In this document: in pieces, positions 36,643 through 44,887 of the stretch
Numbering within the stretch: the first letter of the stretch is position 1
Layout: each line of letters starts with the position of its first letter
Assembly (NCBI RefSeq): GCF_016595245.1
Contig: NZ_JAENHM010000004.1
Coordinates: 20,029-69,890, forward strand
Reading direction: 5' to 3'
Origin: Azospirillum endophyticum
Lineage (GTDB): Bacteria; Pseudomonadota; Alphaproteobacteria; Azospirillales; Azospirillaceae
Length of the DNA: 49,862 bases
Program-made: the position numbers and the translations under genes
The notes under the pieces: generated by a model
Database searches by the model: none
What the model was told of the DNA's origin: nothing
The model's input: the letters and a program-made list of their open reading frames with translations, nothing else

Positions 36643-38535
36643 ATGCATATCGATAGCGCGGCCGCAGAGACTGCGCCCGGCACCGGGTTCCAAGGGCCGC
36701 CGTTGAGCGACAGATCCTGGCTGAGGCGGATCGATGCTGCGATCGGGTATCTTGTCGAGGTTCCAGCCGCTCTCCTTGTGGTCGCTGAAATCGTAGTGCT
36801 GTTCACCGGCGTGATCAGCCGCTATGTCCTCCATCAGCCGCTCGTCTGGTCGGACGAACTGGCCTCGTTCCTATTCCTCTGGCTCGCCATGCTCGGCGCG
36901 GTGGTCGCCTTCCGTCGCTCCGAGCACATGCGCATGACCGCCATCGTTTCCATGACCGGGCCGCGAACGCGTGCCTTCCTTGAAACGGTGGCACTGGTCG
37001 CCGGCCTGATCTTTGTCGCCCTCATGCTGCATCCGGCCTACGAGTTCGCCGCCGAGGAAATTTTCGTTCAGACACCCGCGCTGGAAATCAGCAATGCGTG
37101 GCGCGCCTTCGCTTTGCCGATCGGCTTGGGCCTGATGCTGTTGATCGCCGTGATCCGTCTGCTCGAGACGGCCGACTGGCGCTTGACGGTGGGCGCGCTG
37201 GTTCTGGGTTTGGCGATCGCAGGCGGGCTGGTGGCCCTGCATCCGGTGCTGGTCGAACTGGGAAACCTCAATCTGCTGCTGTTCTTCGTTCTGGGCGTCG
37301 GCGCATTGGTGCTCTCCGGCGTGCCGATCGCCTTCGCCTTCGGCCTGTCCACCTTCGCCTACGTGGCACTCACCACCCAAGCGCCGTCGATGGTGGTGGC
37401 CGGCCGCATGGACGAGGGGATGAGCCACCTGATCCTGCTCGCGGTGCCGCTCTTCGTCTTCCTCGGCCTCCTCATCGAAATGACGGGAATGGCCAAGGCG
37501 ATGGTGGGCTTCCTCGCCACGCTGCTGGGCCATGTGCGCGGCGGGCTGCACTATGTGCTGGTCGGGGCGATGTATCTCGTCTCCGGCATTTCAGGTTCGA
37601 AGGCGGCCGACATGGCGGCGGTCGCCCCCGTGCTGTTTCCCGAGATGAAGGCCCGGGGGGCGAAAGAGGGTGACCTCGTGGCGCTGCTCGCCGCCACCGG
37701 CGCGCAGACCGAGACCATTCCGCCCTCGATCGTGCTGATCACCGTCGGATCGGTGACGGGTGTTTCGATCACCGCCCTGTTCACCGGTGGATTGCTTCCC
37801 GGCCTCGTGCTGGCGGTGGCGCTCTGCGGGCTGGTCTGGTGGCGTTATCGTGGCGAGGACCTCTCCCACGTGCGTCGCGCATCGGCAGGTGAAATCGGCA
37901 AGACCTTCATGATCGCCATTCCCGCCATCGCGCTCCCCTTCGTCGTCCGTTTCGCCGTGGTCGAGGGGATTGCGACCGCCACCGAGGTCTCGACCATCGG
38001 CATCGTCTATGCCGCACTGGCGGGCCTGCTGATTTACAGGCAGTTCGACTGGCGGCGGCTTTTCCCGATGCTCGTCACGACCGCGGCGCTGTCCGGAGCG
38101 ATTCTGCTGATCATCGGGGCGGCGACCGGCATGGCCTGGGCGTTGACGCAATCCGGCTTCTCGGAGAGCCTCGCGGCGGTGATGAAGAGCCTGCCGGGCG
38201 GAACCATCGGCTTCCTTCTCGTCTCCGCAGTGGCCTTCATCGTGCTCGGCTCGGTGCTGGAAGGCATCCCGGCAATCGTGCTGTTCGGGCCGCTGCTGTT
38301 CCCCATCGCCCGTGCGGTCGGGGTGCACGAGGTGCACTACGCCATGGTGGTGGTGCTCGCGATGGGCGTAGGGCTGTTCGCCCCGCCCTTTGGCGTCGGC
38401 TACTATGCTGCCTGCGCGATCAGCCGGATTCACCCCGACACCGGCATCCGCCCGATCATCGGCTACATCCTGGCCCTGTTGCTCGGCCTGCTGGTGGTGA
38501 TCCTGGTCCCCTGGATCTCGATCGGGTTTCTGTAA
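36643..38535 (+). CDS. TRAP transporter fused permease (DctQ-DctM)
   Basis: 630 residues. The small DctQ part (about 1-190) has four helices and the family motif FTGVISRYVLHQPLVWSDELASFLFLW. The large DctM part (about 200-630) has FFVLGVGALVLSGVPIAFAFG, LLAVPLFVFLGLLIEMTGMA, MYLVSGISGSKAADMAAVAP, AATGAQTETIPPSIVLITVG and GVGLFAPPFGVGYYAACAI. The fused arrangement makes one polypeptide that imports the DctP ligand using a Na+ or proton gradient. It ends LVVILVPWISIGFL. That 3' end recurs in degraded form 1100 bases downstream. Confidence 0.93.
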   Translation: MHIDSAAAETAPGTGFQGPPLSDRSWLRRIDAAIGYLVEVPAALLVVAEIVVLFTGVISRYVLHQPLVWSDELASFLFLWLAMLGAVVAFRRSEHMRMTAIVSMTGPRTRAFLETVALVAGLIFVALMLHPAYEFAAEEIFVQTPALEISNAWRAFALPIGLGLMLLIAVIRLLETADWRLTVGALVLGLAIAGGLVALHPVLVELGNLNLLLFFVLGVGALVLSGVPIAFAFGLSTFAYVALTTQAPSMVVAGRMDEGMSHLILLAVPLFVFLGLLIEMTGMAKAMVGFLATLLGHVRGGLHYVLVGAMYLVSGISGSKAADMAAVAPVLFPEMKARGAKEGDLVALLAATGAQTETIPPSIVLITVGSVTGVSITALFTGGLLPGLVLAVALCGLVWWRYRGEDLSHVRRASAGEIGKTFMIAIPAIALPFVVRFAVVEGIATATEVSTIGIVYAALAGLLIYRQFDWRRLFPMLVTTAALSGAILLIIGAATGMAWALTQSGFSESLAAVMKSLPGGTIGFLLVSAVAFIVLGSVLEGIPAIVLFGPLLFPIARAVGVHEVHYAMVVVLAMGVGLFAPPFGVGYYAACAISRIHPDTGIRPIIGYILALLLGLLVVILVPWISIGFL

Positions 38536-38632
38536 TTCACACGCACCACGCGGCAGCGCGCCGATGGTCTGGCCGGTCAATGGTCTGACCGTCGGCGGCA
38601 TCCGACACTTTTACTTGATAGGAAGCGAGAAT

Positions 38633-39406
38633 ATGCAGCAGCCCACTTCAGAACAGCGCGTTGCGGTCGTCACTGGTGGCGCGATGGGCATCGGCGCCGA
38701 GGTCTGCCAGCGGCTGTCCGCAGCCGGAATCATGGTCATCGTCGCGGATCGCGATGAGGCCGCAGCTCACGCAACCACCGCCGAACTGCGCGCGATGGGA
38801 GGGTCGGCCGAGGCACAGAAAATCGATGTCAGCGATCCCGATTCCGTGGCCGGCGCCTTTGCCGATATCGATCGGCGCCATGGTCGCTGCGATGTGCTCG
38901 TCAACTCGGCCGGCATCGCCAAGGTCTTTCCGTTCCTCGATTTCCCGTTGGATAACTTCGCCGCGACGATGGCGGTCAACGTCACCGGCGCCTTCCTGTG
39001 CTGCCAGCAGGCGGCACGGTTGATGGCACGACGCAAGTGGGGGCGAATCGTCAACATCGCCTCGGTGGCCGGCATGCGTGCGGTCGGCAGCGGACGCACG
39101 GCCTATGGCACATCGAAGGGCGCGGTGATCGCGCTGACCCGGCAGATGGCGGTTGAATTGGCCGAACATGGGGTAACCGCAAACGCCGTCGCTCCCGGAC
39201 CGGTGGACACGCCGATGACGCGAACGCTGCACACTGCCCAGTTCCGCCGCGAGTACGAGAATGCAATTCCCATGAACCGCTATGGAACGACCGGGGAGAT
39301 TGCGGCGGCAGTGATGTACTTGGTGTCCGAGGACGCCGGTTACGTGACCGGCATCACCCTGCCGGTCGATGGCGGCTTCCTGGCCTCAGGCGCTAGAGGC
39401 ATTTGA
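38633..39406 (+). CDS. SDR-family oxidoreductase of the sugar-acid operon
   Basis: 257 residues. Cofactor motif VVTGGAMGIGAEVCQRL, VADRDEAAAHAT (Asp after strand 2, so NAD preferred), LVNSAGIA, INIASVAGMRAVGSG-type Ser, YGTSKGAVIALTRQMAVELA (Tyr-x3-Lys), VAPGPVDTPMT and the C-terminal GYVTGITLPVDGGF. It probably oxidises the imported hydroxy acid to the 3-oxo acid used by the DUF1537 kinase; this is inference from place. GGAAGCGAG lies before the ATG at 38633. The gene lies 97 bases after dctQM and is bracketed by two copies of a dctM 3' end. Confidence 0.9.
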   Translation: MQQPTSEQRVAVVTGGAMGIGAEVCQRLSAAGIMVIVADRDEAAAHATTAELRAMGGSAEAQKIDVSDPDSVAGAFADIDRRHGRCDVLVNSAGIAKVFPFLDFPLDNFAATMAVNVTGAFLCCQQAARLMARRKWGRIVNIASVAGMRAVGSGRTAYGTSKGAVIALTRQMAVELAEHGVTANAVAPGPVDTPMTRTLHTAQFRREYENAIPMNRYGTTGEIAAAVMYLVSEDAGYVTGITLPVDGGFLASGARGI

Positions 39407-39828
39407 TATATCTTCCACACCCAAGAAGAGATGGCAAAGAAAGGAAGGAAAGCGCGATAGTCGTCAGATAGAGAACATTGCGTTCGGTTGGAGTCGAAAG
39501 AGAAATCTCCACCGAAGTCGGGTTCTGGTTCAAAATGCGGGCTGGCGACGGAGGCCAGCCTGCATGGCGGCATTTCTTTACATGGAATTTCTGCTGATGA
39601 TCCTGGCCCCCTGGATCTCGATTGGGGTCCTATAATTTACCCCAACCTCACCGTCGCATTTCTGGCTATAGGCTTGGCTGGCGAGCGTTTCGCCGCATCG
39701 CCTCCAAGTCGGTCCGGCGAAGACGGCAGCGGACCCGATCAACCGCCTGTCCAAGCTGACGGCGGCACCATTGCCTCGGAGCCCGCCCGAAAGACGGCTC
39801 CAGGAGAGCTGGAGCTGGGAAGAAGCCC
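39407..39828. other. Gap with dctM remnant, no intact gene
   Basis: 422 bases between the SDR and the convergent GST gene. The first 130 bases are AT/purine-rich. A 7-bp stem (39540-39546 with 39554-39560) is a weak terminator candidate. The dctM-like tail at 39591-39635 is listed separately. Nothing else is seen. Confidence 0.5.
39591..39635 (+). pseudogene. Remnant of a TRAP dctM 3' end
   Basis: The sequence encodes LLMILAPWISIGVL followed by TAA. It matches the last residues and stop of the intact dctQM (LVVILVPWISIGFL, 38491-38535) at a constant offset of 1100 bases; CTGGATCTCG is identical in both. The differences fall mainly at third positions or make conservative changes, so this is a diverged homologue, not a recent copy. 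Only the tail remains. Confidence 0.65.
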
Positions 39829-40503
39829 TCAGACCGCAAGGATCGCCGAGTGCCGACGGAGGTGGTGTCTGAACCGCTCGGCATAGTCTTCCGACACCGC
39901 GGCCTTGACGCTCTCCCGCGCCGCCAACGCCGCCCGCCACGCCGAGACGCGGGTGAGATCCTCGAACATCAGCTTCGACACCGTTTGATCGATGATGTCG
40001 AAATAGCGGAAGAGGGGAGCGAACACGGCATCCACCATGCCGAAGGCGGTGCCGCTGAAATACGGCCCTGGCCCAAGCACCGCCTCAAGTCGTTCGAGCC
40101 GTTGCCGGAACGCTGCCTTTTTCGCATTCGCCGTCTCGATATCGGTGGCGTTGAGGAACTGCCAGCCATCGGCATAGGTCGGCGTGGCGAATTCGATCCA
40201 ACCACGATGCTGGGCGCGCAACAGCGCATTGGCCGGATACATCGGCGCAGCATCCTGGGTTTCCTCGATGTACTCGCAGATCACCATGCTTTCGAACAGG
40301 ATGGCGTCCGTCCCGTCCGGCTGACCAACCTTGAGGAGCGGCACTTTTCCCGTCGGCGAAAGCGCAAGAAACCAGTCTGGCTTGGCCGCGAGATCGACAT
40401 TGATCCGGTCGAACGGCACACCCTTCTCCAGAAGCACGATGGCCGCCCGTTGAACGAATGGGCAAAGTGGATTGCTGATCAGCGTCAGATTGGTGGTTGG
40501 CAT
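39829..40503 (-). CDS. Glutathione S-transferase family protein (omega-like, Cys active site)
   Basis: 224 residues from the ATG at 40503. The thioredoxin-like domain has NPLCPFVQRAAIVLLEKGVPFDRINVDLAAKP, with Cys in the CPFVQR motif as in omega/DHAR-type GSTs, the cis-Pro segment GKVPLLKV and ESMVICEYIEE. A helical C-terminal domain follows (GWIEFATPTYADGWQFLNA, FSGTAFGMVDAVFAPLFRYFDI). Likely thiol transferase or dehydroascorbate/glutathione-dependent reductase. It is divergent from an AraC regulator, 514 bases apart, which may control it. Confidence 0.88.
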   Translation of the reverse strand: MPTTNLTLISNPLCPFVQRAAIVLLEKGVPFDRINVDLAAKPDWFLALSPTGKVPLLKVGQPDGTDAILFESMVICEYIEETQDAAPMYPANALLRAQHRGWIEFATPTYADGWQFLNATDIETANAKKAAFRQRLERLEAVLGPGPYFSGTAFGMVDAVFAPLFRYFDIIDQTVSKLMFEDLTRVSAWRAALAARESVKAAVSEDYAERFRHHLRRHSAILAV

Positions 40504-41017
40504 AAGGATCTCTGCAAGTTGGCGATAAACGGATGTGCAGCGGCGTCCCGGACATGGACAAGTGCCCGTCCAAAATGTCGAATAGGGTGACGTTCGCCCA
40601 GTGCAGGCCTCGGTCAAAATGGCAGCCACCGTGCGACCGAGTGCGATACCCTGAACGCCCCAAGCGTTTGCATCGCGACTGTCACGCGCCGTACCAACGC
40701 TACAATCAGTCTCGATGCCCCAAATCTAGTGTGGATTGGTTTGCCGAACTCGCCCGATACGCTCAAGATCTTGCCTGATTGTCTCAATCGATTTGACTGA
40801 ATGCTTGGAATTTGTCTGTAGCGGGTGCGCCCCTCGATGCATCGGTCGAGCCGGCGGCGATGGCTGTTGGCTATACGCACCCAAAGCATCTCCCGGCCGG
40901 AGCCTCGTATTCTCGGGTGCCTGACGTGGCTCGTGCCTCTGGAGGTCGGGGTGTCACAGTTCCGAACGATCACTCAACCTGCTTGCCGGATTCCAAGGGC
41001 GCAGACATAATTCCGGC
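40504..41017. other. Divergent GST / AraC intergenic region
   Basis: 514 bases. Short open frames exist on both strands, but none has a ribosome site or a recognisable family. It probably contains the AraC operator and both promoters; no clear repeat pair was found. Confidence 0.4.
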
Positions 41018-41914
41018 ATGACGCACGTCTATGAACAGCATCTTGAAATCGCTTTGCGCCATGCCGCATCACATACGATGCTCACGCCGATCCCGCGTGT
41101 GGAGCTGAGTATCGGGCACTATCCAACCGGTGAGATGCCGTGCCTCTACCGTTCGATTGTCTGTTTCATTCTCCAGGGCTCCAAGCGGGTCACCATCAAC
41201 GACAACGTGCTGAGTTACGACAGTTCGCAGTATCTGGTCAGCGCCCTCGATTTGCCGCTGAAGGGTGAAGTGCTCGATGCCGACCGGCATCACCCGTATG
41301 TTGCCGTCTCGCTGACGCTTGATCCCGCGTTACTGGTAGAACTGGCGACCACCATGCCGGCTGTGCGGGAGAATGAAGGCAAGGTCATCGGCCTTACAAT
41401 CAATCCTATGACGGCCCAGCTTCGCGATGCGCTGCTTCGGCTGCTTTCGCTGCTGGATACGCCTGCCGACATTCCCATCCTTGCCCCCATCATTGAACGG
41501 GAATTGCTTTATCGTCTCCTGCAGGGCCCGCAAGGTCGGCTTCTTCGCCAGATCGCGCAGCCTGAGGGAGCCCTGGCCCGCATTCGCCGCGCCATCGCCT
41601 GGATCAGGGAGAATCACGACCAGCGCTTGAGGATCGATGCCCTATGCGAGGTAAGCGGCATGAGTCGGGCGAGCCTGCACCGACATTTTTCAGGGATTAC
41701 CGGCCTCAGCCCGCTACAGTATCAGAAACAGCTTCGCCTGCAGGAGGCACGCCGGCTGCTGTTGGAAGGCGAACACAACACATCGGCCGTTGCCTTCGCG
41801 GTGGGGTATGAAAGCGCGTCTCAGTTCAGCCGCGAATATCTTCGGCAATTCGGCACGCCGCCCGCCCGGGATATTCGTCAGATGCGGAGGCAAATCCACT
41901 TCTCCGTAGATTGA
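41018..41914 (+). CDS. AraC-family transcriptional regulator (AraC_N type)
   Basis: 298 residues. The N-terminal part is the AraC_N cupin (PRVELSIGHYPTGEMPCLYRSIVCFILQGSKRV, YDSSQYLVSALDLPLKGEV, PYVAVSLTLDPALL). The C-terminal pair of HTH motifs is RIDALCEVSGMSRASLHRHFSGITGLSPLQYQKQLRL and NTSAVAFAVGYESASQFSREYLRQFGTPPARDI. This type is often next to an oxidoreductase or GST gene it activates. Here the divergent GST is the likely target. Confidence 0.92.
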   Translation: MTHVYEQHLEIALRHAASHTMLTPIPRVELSIGHYPTGEMPCLYRSIVCFILQGSKRVTINDNVLSYDSSQYLVSALDLPLKGEVLDADRHHPYVAVSLTLDPALLVELATTMPAVRENEGKVIGLTINPMTAQLRDALLRLLSLLDTPADIPILAPIIERELLYRLLQGPQGRLLRQIAQPEGALARIRRAIAWIRENHDQRLRIDALCEVSGMSRASLHRHFSGITGLSPLQYQKQLRLQEARRLLLEGEHNTSAVAFAVGYESASQFSREYLRQFGTPPARDIRQMRRQIHFSVD

Positions 41915-42220
41915 TCTGCCCTGGATAGACATACGGGAACGGTTGAGTCCTATTGAGGACAGCGAGATAGGTGTCAGCTAGACAATACCAAGAGACACTG
42001 ATCGGCGGTGGAGCGAGAGGGGCATCGATGATCAGCACGGTGCAACTCCTCCTTGACAGCCAGGGTACGGCGATGTCCGCCGTCCGGCACATATCTCTGA
42101 GTATGAGCACCTGTTTGCAGGCCGCTGACGAAGCCGCATCGCGAGATTGCGAAGCCTCCTGTTGCCTGGGTGTTCGCCTTCCGCGATAATTTGGCGAGAA
42201 CATACAATCGGAGAGGGCGG
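41915..42220. other. Intergenic region after the AraC gene
   Basis: 306 bases. Short open frames on both strands lack ribosome sites and family resemblance. GGAGAG just before 42221 is the ribosome site of the next gene. Nothing else is seen. Confidence 0.4.
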
Positions 42221-42799
42221 ATGTATTATCCCGAAGCGCTGGAACCCATAGCCGGCTTCCTGCGCGGCATCGGCATCGGCGTCGAATATGGCGACGGGGC
42301 GGCGGGAGGCTTCCTGCCCGGCGTCAACATCCATGCCGGGGTGATCCATGTCGACCCCGACACGCTGGCCGGGTCGGGCGACCTGCTGCATGAGGCCGGG
42401 CACATCGCCGTCGTCCCGCGGGCCTATTGGCCGCGGCTGAACAGCGATCTCCAGGGCGATGCCCGGGCCCAGGTCGAGGCGGCCGAGCAGGCCGGCGATC
42501 CCGCCGCCGCCCTGCTGCGGCGGGCGGCGGAAAACGGGGAGCTGATGGCCCAGGCCTGGTCCTATGCCGCGGCGCTGCATCTCGGATATTCGCCGGCCTG
42601 CGTCTTCTTCCCCGGATCCTACTATCACGAGCAGTATGAGGGGGATCATCCCACCCAGGTCTGGCTGGGCAGCGGCACCCATTTCGGTCCGGTGATGCTG
42701 GCGCAGTCCGGGATGACCGGCTTTTCCGGACTCGTCGGCGCCGCCTGGAACAACGGCCTGCCGCCCTTTCCGCAGATGAGCCGCTGGACCGTGGACTGA
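42221..42799 (+). CDS. Hypothetical protein with HEAGH zincin-like motif
   Basis: 192 residues from the ATG at 42221 (GGAGAG upstream); an in-frame ATG at 42170 would add 17 residues. I do not recognise a named family. The segment GSGDLLHEAGHIAVVPRAYWP contains HExxH (HEAGH), the zinc-binding helix of many metallopeptidases. The later part has AQAWSYAAALHLGYSPACVFFPGSYY and GSGTHFGPVMLAQSGM. No signal peptide or membrane helix is seen, so it is probably cytosolic. No partner gene is adjacent. It may be a peptidase-like protein; the catalytic role is not proven. Confidence 0.75.
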   Translation: MYYPEALEPIAGFLRGIGIGVEYGDGAAGGFLPGVNIHAGVIHVDPDTLAGSGDLLHEAGHIAVVPRAYWPRLNSDLQGDARAQVEAAEQAGDPAAALLRRAAENGELMAQAWSYAAALHLGYSPACVFFPGSYYHEQYEGDHPTQVWLGSGTHFGPVMLAQSGMTGFSGLVGAAWNNGLPPFPQMSRWTVD

Positions 42800-42969
42800 T
42801 GCCGGCGGTCGCCGTCATTGACCGCCGGTGGTTTTGAAATGCTTCATCGCATTGGCAAAGATATGTGGTGCTGGGCTTGATTCCGGCCTTCCCGGCGCTT
42901 GCATCGGAAACTGCTTGGCCGGGTCATGGCGGTGACGGCCTTGCCGGACTTGCGGCTGCGAACCGTTCC

Positions 42970-43143
42970 CTATTCCTCGAATTCGCCACGGGCGGCGAGT
43001 GCCGCGGCGTCGCGCACGCCATGAAGGACGCGGACGAAGCCAGTCGCCATCATTTCGGAGGACTCCGCTGCCACATGCGTCCAGAGTTCGGCGAGGTCGG
43101 CTTCCGCCGCTTCGGTCAGGCGGAGCGGGAGCGGGCGGATAAT
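42970..43143 (-). pseudogene. ParE-like toxin remnant, truncated and without a normal start
   Basis: In the frame following the antitoxin, bases 43143 to 42970 read IIRPLPLRLTEAAEADLAEL then WTHVAAESSEMMATGFVRVL and end at TAG after 57 codons. LTxxAExDLxxLWxxVA is the N-terminal helix pattern of ParE/RelE-fold toxins, which are normally about 95-100 residues. The position where an ATG would overlap the antitoxin end is ATT, and the C-terminal strands with the usual Arg are missing. A single base change at the start and an early stop or frameshift would explain it. Confidence 0.6.
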
Positions 43144-43400
43144 GCTTTTCCCCGTTCGGCGATCCGGTCTGCATCGAAGTCCGTCAGGCGTCCTGCCGCC
43201 AGGTCGGCAATGCCCCGGTCGATGTCCGCCTTCAGGGATGCGAGCTCTTGGCGCTGCAGGGCATGCTTCACGACCCAGTCGCGCAGAGCCTCTCTGATGA
43301 CCTCACTGCTCGACGCGTAGTCACCGCCAGCGACGGCTCCCTTCACGGCAGCTGCCATGGCGGCCGGCAAGGTGATGGTCAGACGCTCGATCTCAGCCAT
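43116..43400 (-). CDS. ParD-like type II antitoxin (ribbon-helix-helix)
   Basis: 94 residues. The N-terminus IERLTITLPAAMAAAVKGAV is the ribbon and first helix, followed by GDYASSSEVIREALRDWVVK, the typical ParD/CopG motif. The C-terminal half (LASLKADIDRGIADLAAGRLTDFDADRIAERGK) is the toxin-binding arm common in this family. It would repress its own promoter by binding upstream. The toxin frame that should follow overlaps its end but is broken, so this looks like an orphan antitoxin. Confidence 0.85.
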   Translation of the reverse strand: MAEIERLTITLPAAMAAAVKGAVAGGDYASSSEVIREALRDWVVKHALQRQELASLKADIDRGIADLAAGRLTDFDADRIAERGKALSARSRSA

Positions 43401-43442
43401 GACGCCTCCCGATGGAGTATTTGATCATACCCGTCCGAGCCG

Positions 43443-44876
43443 TCAACCCGCCCCCTCCACCATCTCCCGCGCCTGCCGCAAGTCGGCGACGAAGTCGCGA
43501 TAGGCTTGGTCCGCCCCCTCCCCAGCCGGCAGGCGCAGCAGGTAGGAGGGGTGGACGGTGACGACGCCGCTCCAGTCGCCGAATCCCATCGGCCCGCGCT
43601 CCCGCAGCACGGACACGCTGCGCCCGGTCAGCGCGAGCGCCGCGGTGGCGCCCAGCGTCACCACCAGGCGCGGGCGGACGAAGCCCAGCTCCTTCATCAG
43701 CCACCAGCGGTAATGCTTCACCTCGCCGGCGGTCGGCGACTGGTGCAGGCGGCGCTTGCCGCGGGCGACGAACTTGAAATGCTTCACCGCGTTGGTCAGG
43801 TAGGCGGCGCTGCGCTCGATGCCGGCCTCCTCCAGCGCGCGGGTAAGCAGCTGTCCGGCCGGGCCGACGAAGGGACGGCCCTCCACATCCTCCTGGTCGC
43901 CCGGCTGCTCGCCGACGATGGCGATGGCGGCCCCCTCCCGCCCCTCGCCCAGTACCGCCTGCGTCGCTCCCGGCACCAGCGGATCCGCCGCCCGGATGAT
44001 GCGGTTCAGCTCGGCCAGCGTCGCCGGCTCCTGCCGGGCCATGGCGGCGACGGCCTTGTCGGGATTGCGGTGGCGGGGCGCCGCGGCCTCCGCCTCGACC
44101 ATCGCCTGGACGCGCGCGGGCGCCGAGCGGATCATCGCCGGAATGGCGGCCGCTTCCGGCAGGTTGGCCCAGTATTTCCGCGGCATCTCCGCCCGCATCG
44201 CCGTGGGATTGACCCGTGCCGGGTTGAAGGTGCTTTCGTAATAGCGCTGCCAGCCCTCGGCGAAGCGGTCGTCGCGGTCGAGCCCCTCCGGCCTCGCCGC
44301 GGCCGGCCCGAATGTCAGCGACCGCCGGTCCCACTGCAGCGAGCCCACCGGCGTCAGGATCGTCCAGACCAGGCTCTCGAACCGTTCGACGAAGAAGGGG
44401 GCGGTGGCCTCGACGATGAAGTTGTCGGGCTCGAACCACGCGAGATAGCGTTCGGCTCCGTCGGGGTCGCGCACCTCGTTGAAGCGTAGGAAGGCGTGCA
44501 TCTTGTGCAGGTCGCGCCGCACCGCCTTGTCCAGCATCGCCAGCCGATGGACCAGCGGGTCGGCATGGTGGTCGAGGATGTCGCGTTCCCCCCGCAACGC
44601 CCGCCACACCAACCGGTGCAGCAGGGCGTAGCGTTCCGGATCGCGGTGGCAGACCACGGTTTCGATCAGCGCCCCCACCGGGCGCGGCAGCGAAACCGGC
44701 GGCGCGTCGGCCGGCAGGGGACCGGTGCCGGTTTCGGCAATGGCGCCGAACAGCGACGGCGCCGCACCGCCGCTCCACGCCACCTCGTCCGGATCGACGC
44801 CCAAAGCGACCAACCCGCGCAACGCGCGGCGGAAGCCGTCGAGGTCGGCGCCGTCCTTCAACTCCACATGCCGCAT
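43443..44876 (-). CDS. udgX: DUF4130-UdgX fusion, uracil-DNA cross-linking protein
   Basis: 477 residues from the ATG at 44876. Residues about 1-270 are the DUF4130 partner domain (LLHRLVWRALRGERDILDHHAD, HKMHAFLRFNEV, WFEPDNFIVEATAPFFVERF). Residues about 285-470 are a family-4-like uracil-DNA glycosylase fold with UdgX marks: IAIVGEQPGDQED (322-330 region), TNAVKHFKFVARGKRRLHQSP with H378, the residue that in UdgX bonds covalently to the abasic sugar, and VTVHPSYLLR. The CxxC expected before ATQ is replaced by AADPLVPGATQ, and the protein has one Cys only (C76), so the Fe-S cluster seems absent. It follows the radical SAM gene by 11 bases on the minus strand. Confidence 0.9.
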   Translation of the reverse strand: MRHVELKDGADLDGFRRALRGLVALGVDPDEVAWSGGAAPSLFGAIAETGTGPLPADAPPVSLPRPVGALIETVVCHRDPERYALLHRLVWRALRGERDILDHHADPLVHRLAMLDKAVRRDLHKMHAFLRFNEVRDPDGAERYLAWFEPDNFIVEATAPFFVERFESLVWTILTPVGSLQWDRRSLTFGPAAARPEGLDRDDRFAEGWQRYYESTFNPARVNPTAMRAEMPRKYWANLPEAAAIPAMIRSAPARVQAMVEAEAAAPRHRNPDKAVAAMARQEPATLAELNRIIRAADPLVPGATQAVLGEGREGAAIAIVGEQPGDQEDVEGRPFVGPAGQLLTRALEEAGIERSAAYLTNAVKHFKFVARGKRRLHQSPTAGEVKHYRWWLMKELGFVRPRLVVTLGATAALALTGRSVSVLRERGPMGFGDWSGVVTVHPSYLLRLPAGEGADQAYRDFVADLRQAREMVEGAG

Positions 44877-44887
44877 GGCTAAGCTCT

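Noticed and set aside
40812..41021. Small plus-strand frame directly before the AraC gene as a leader peptide
   Set aside because: No ribosome site and no resemblance to a known leader; its end merely overlaps the AraC start.
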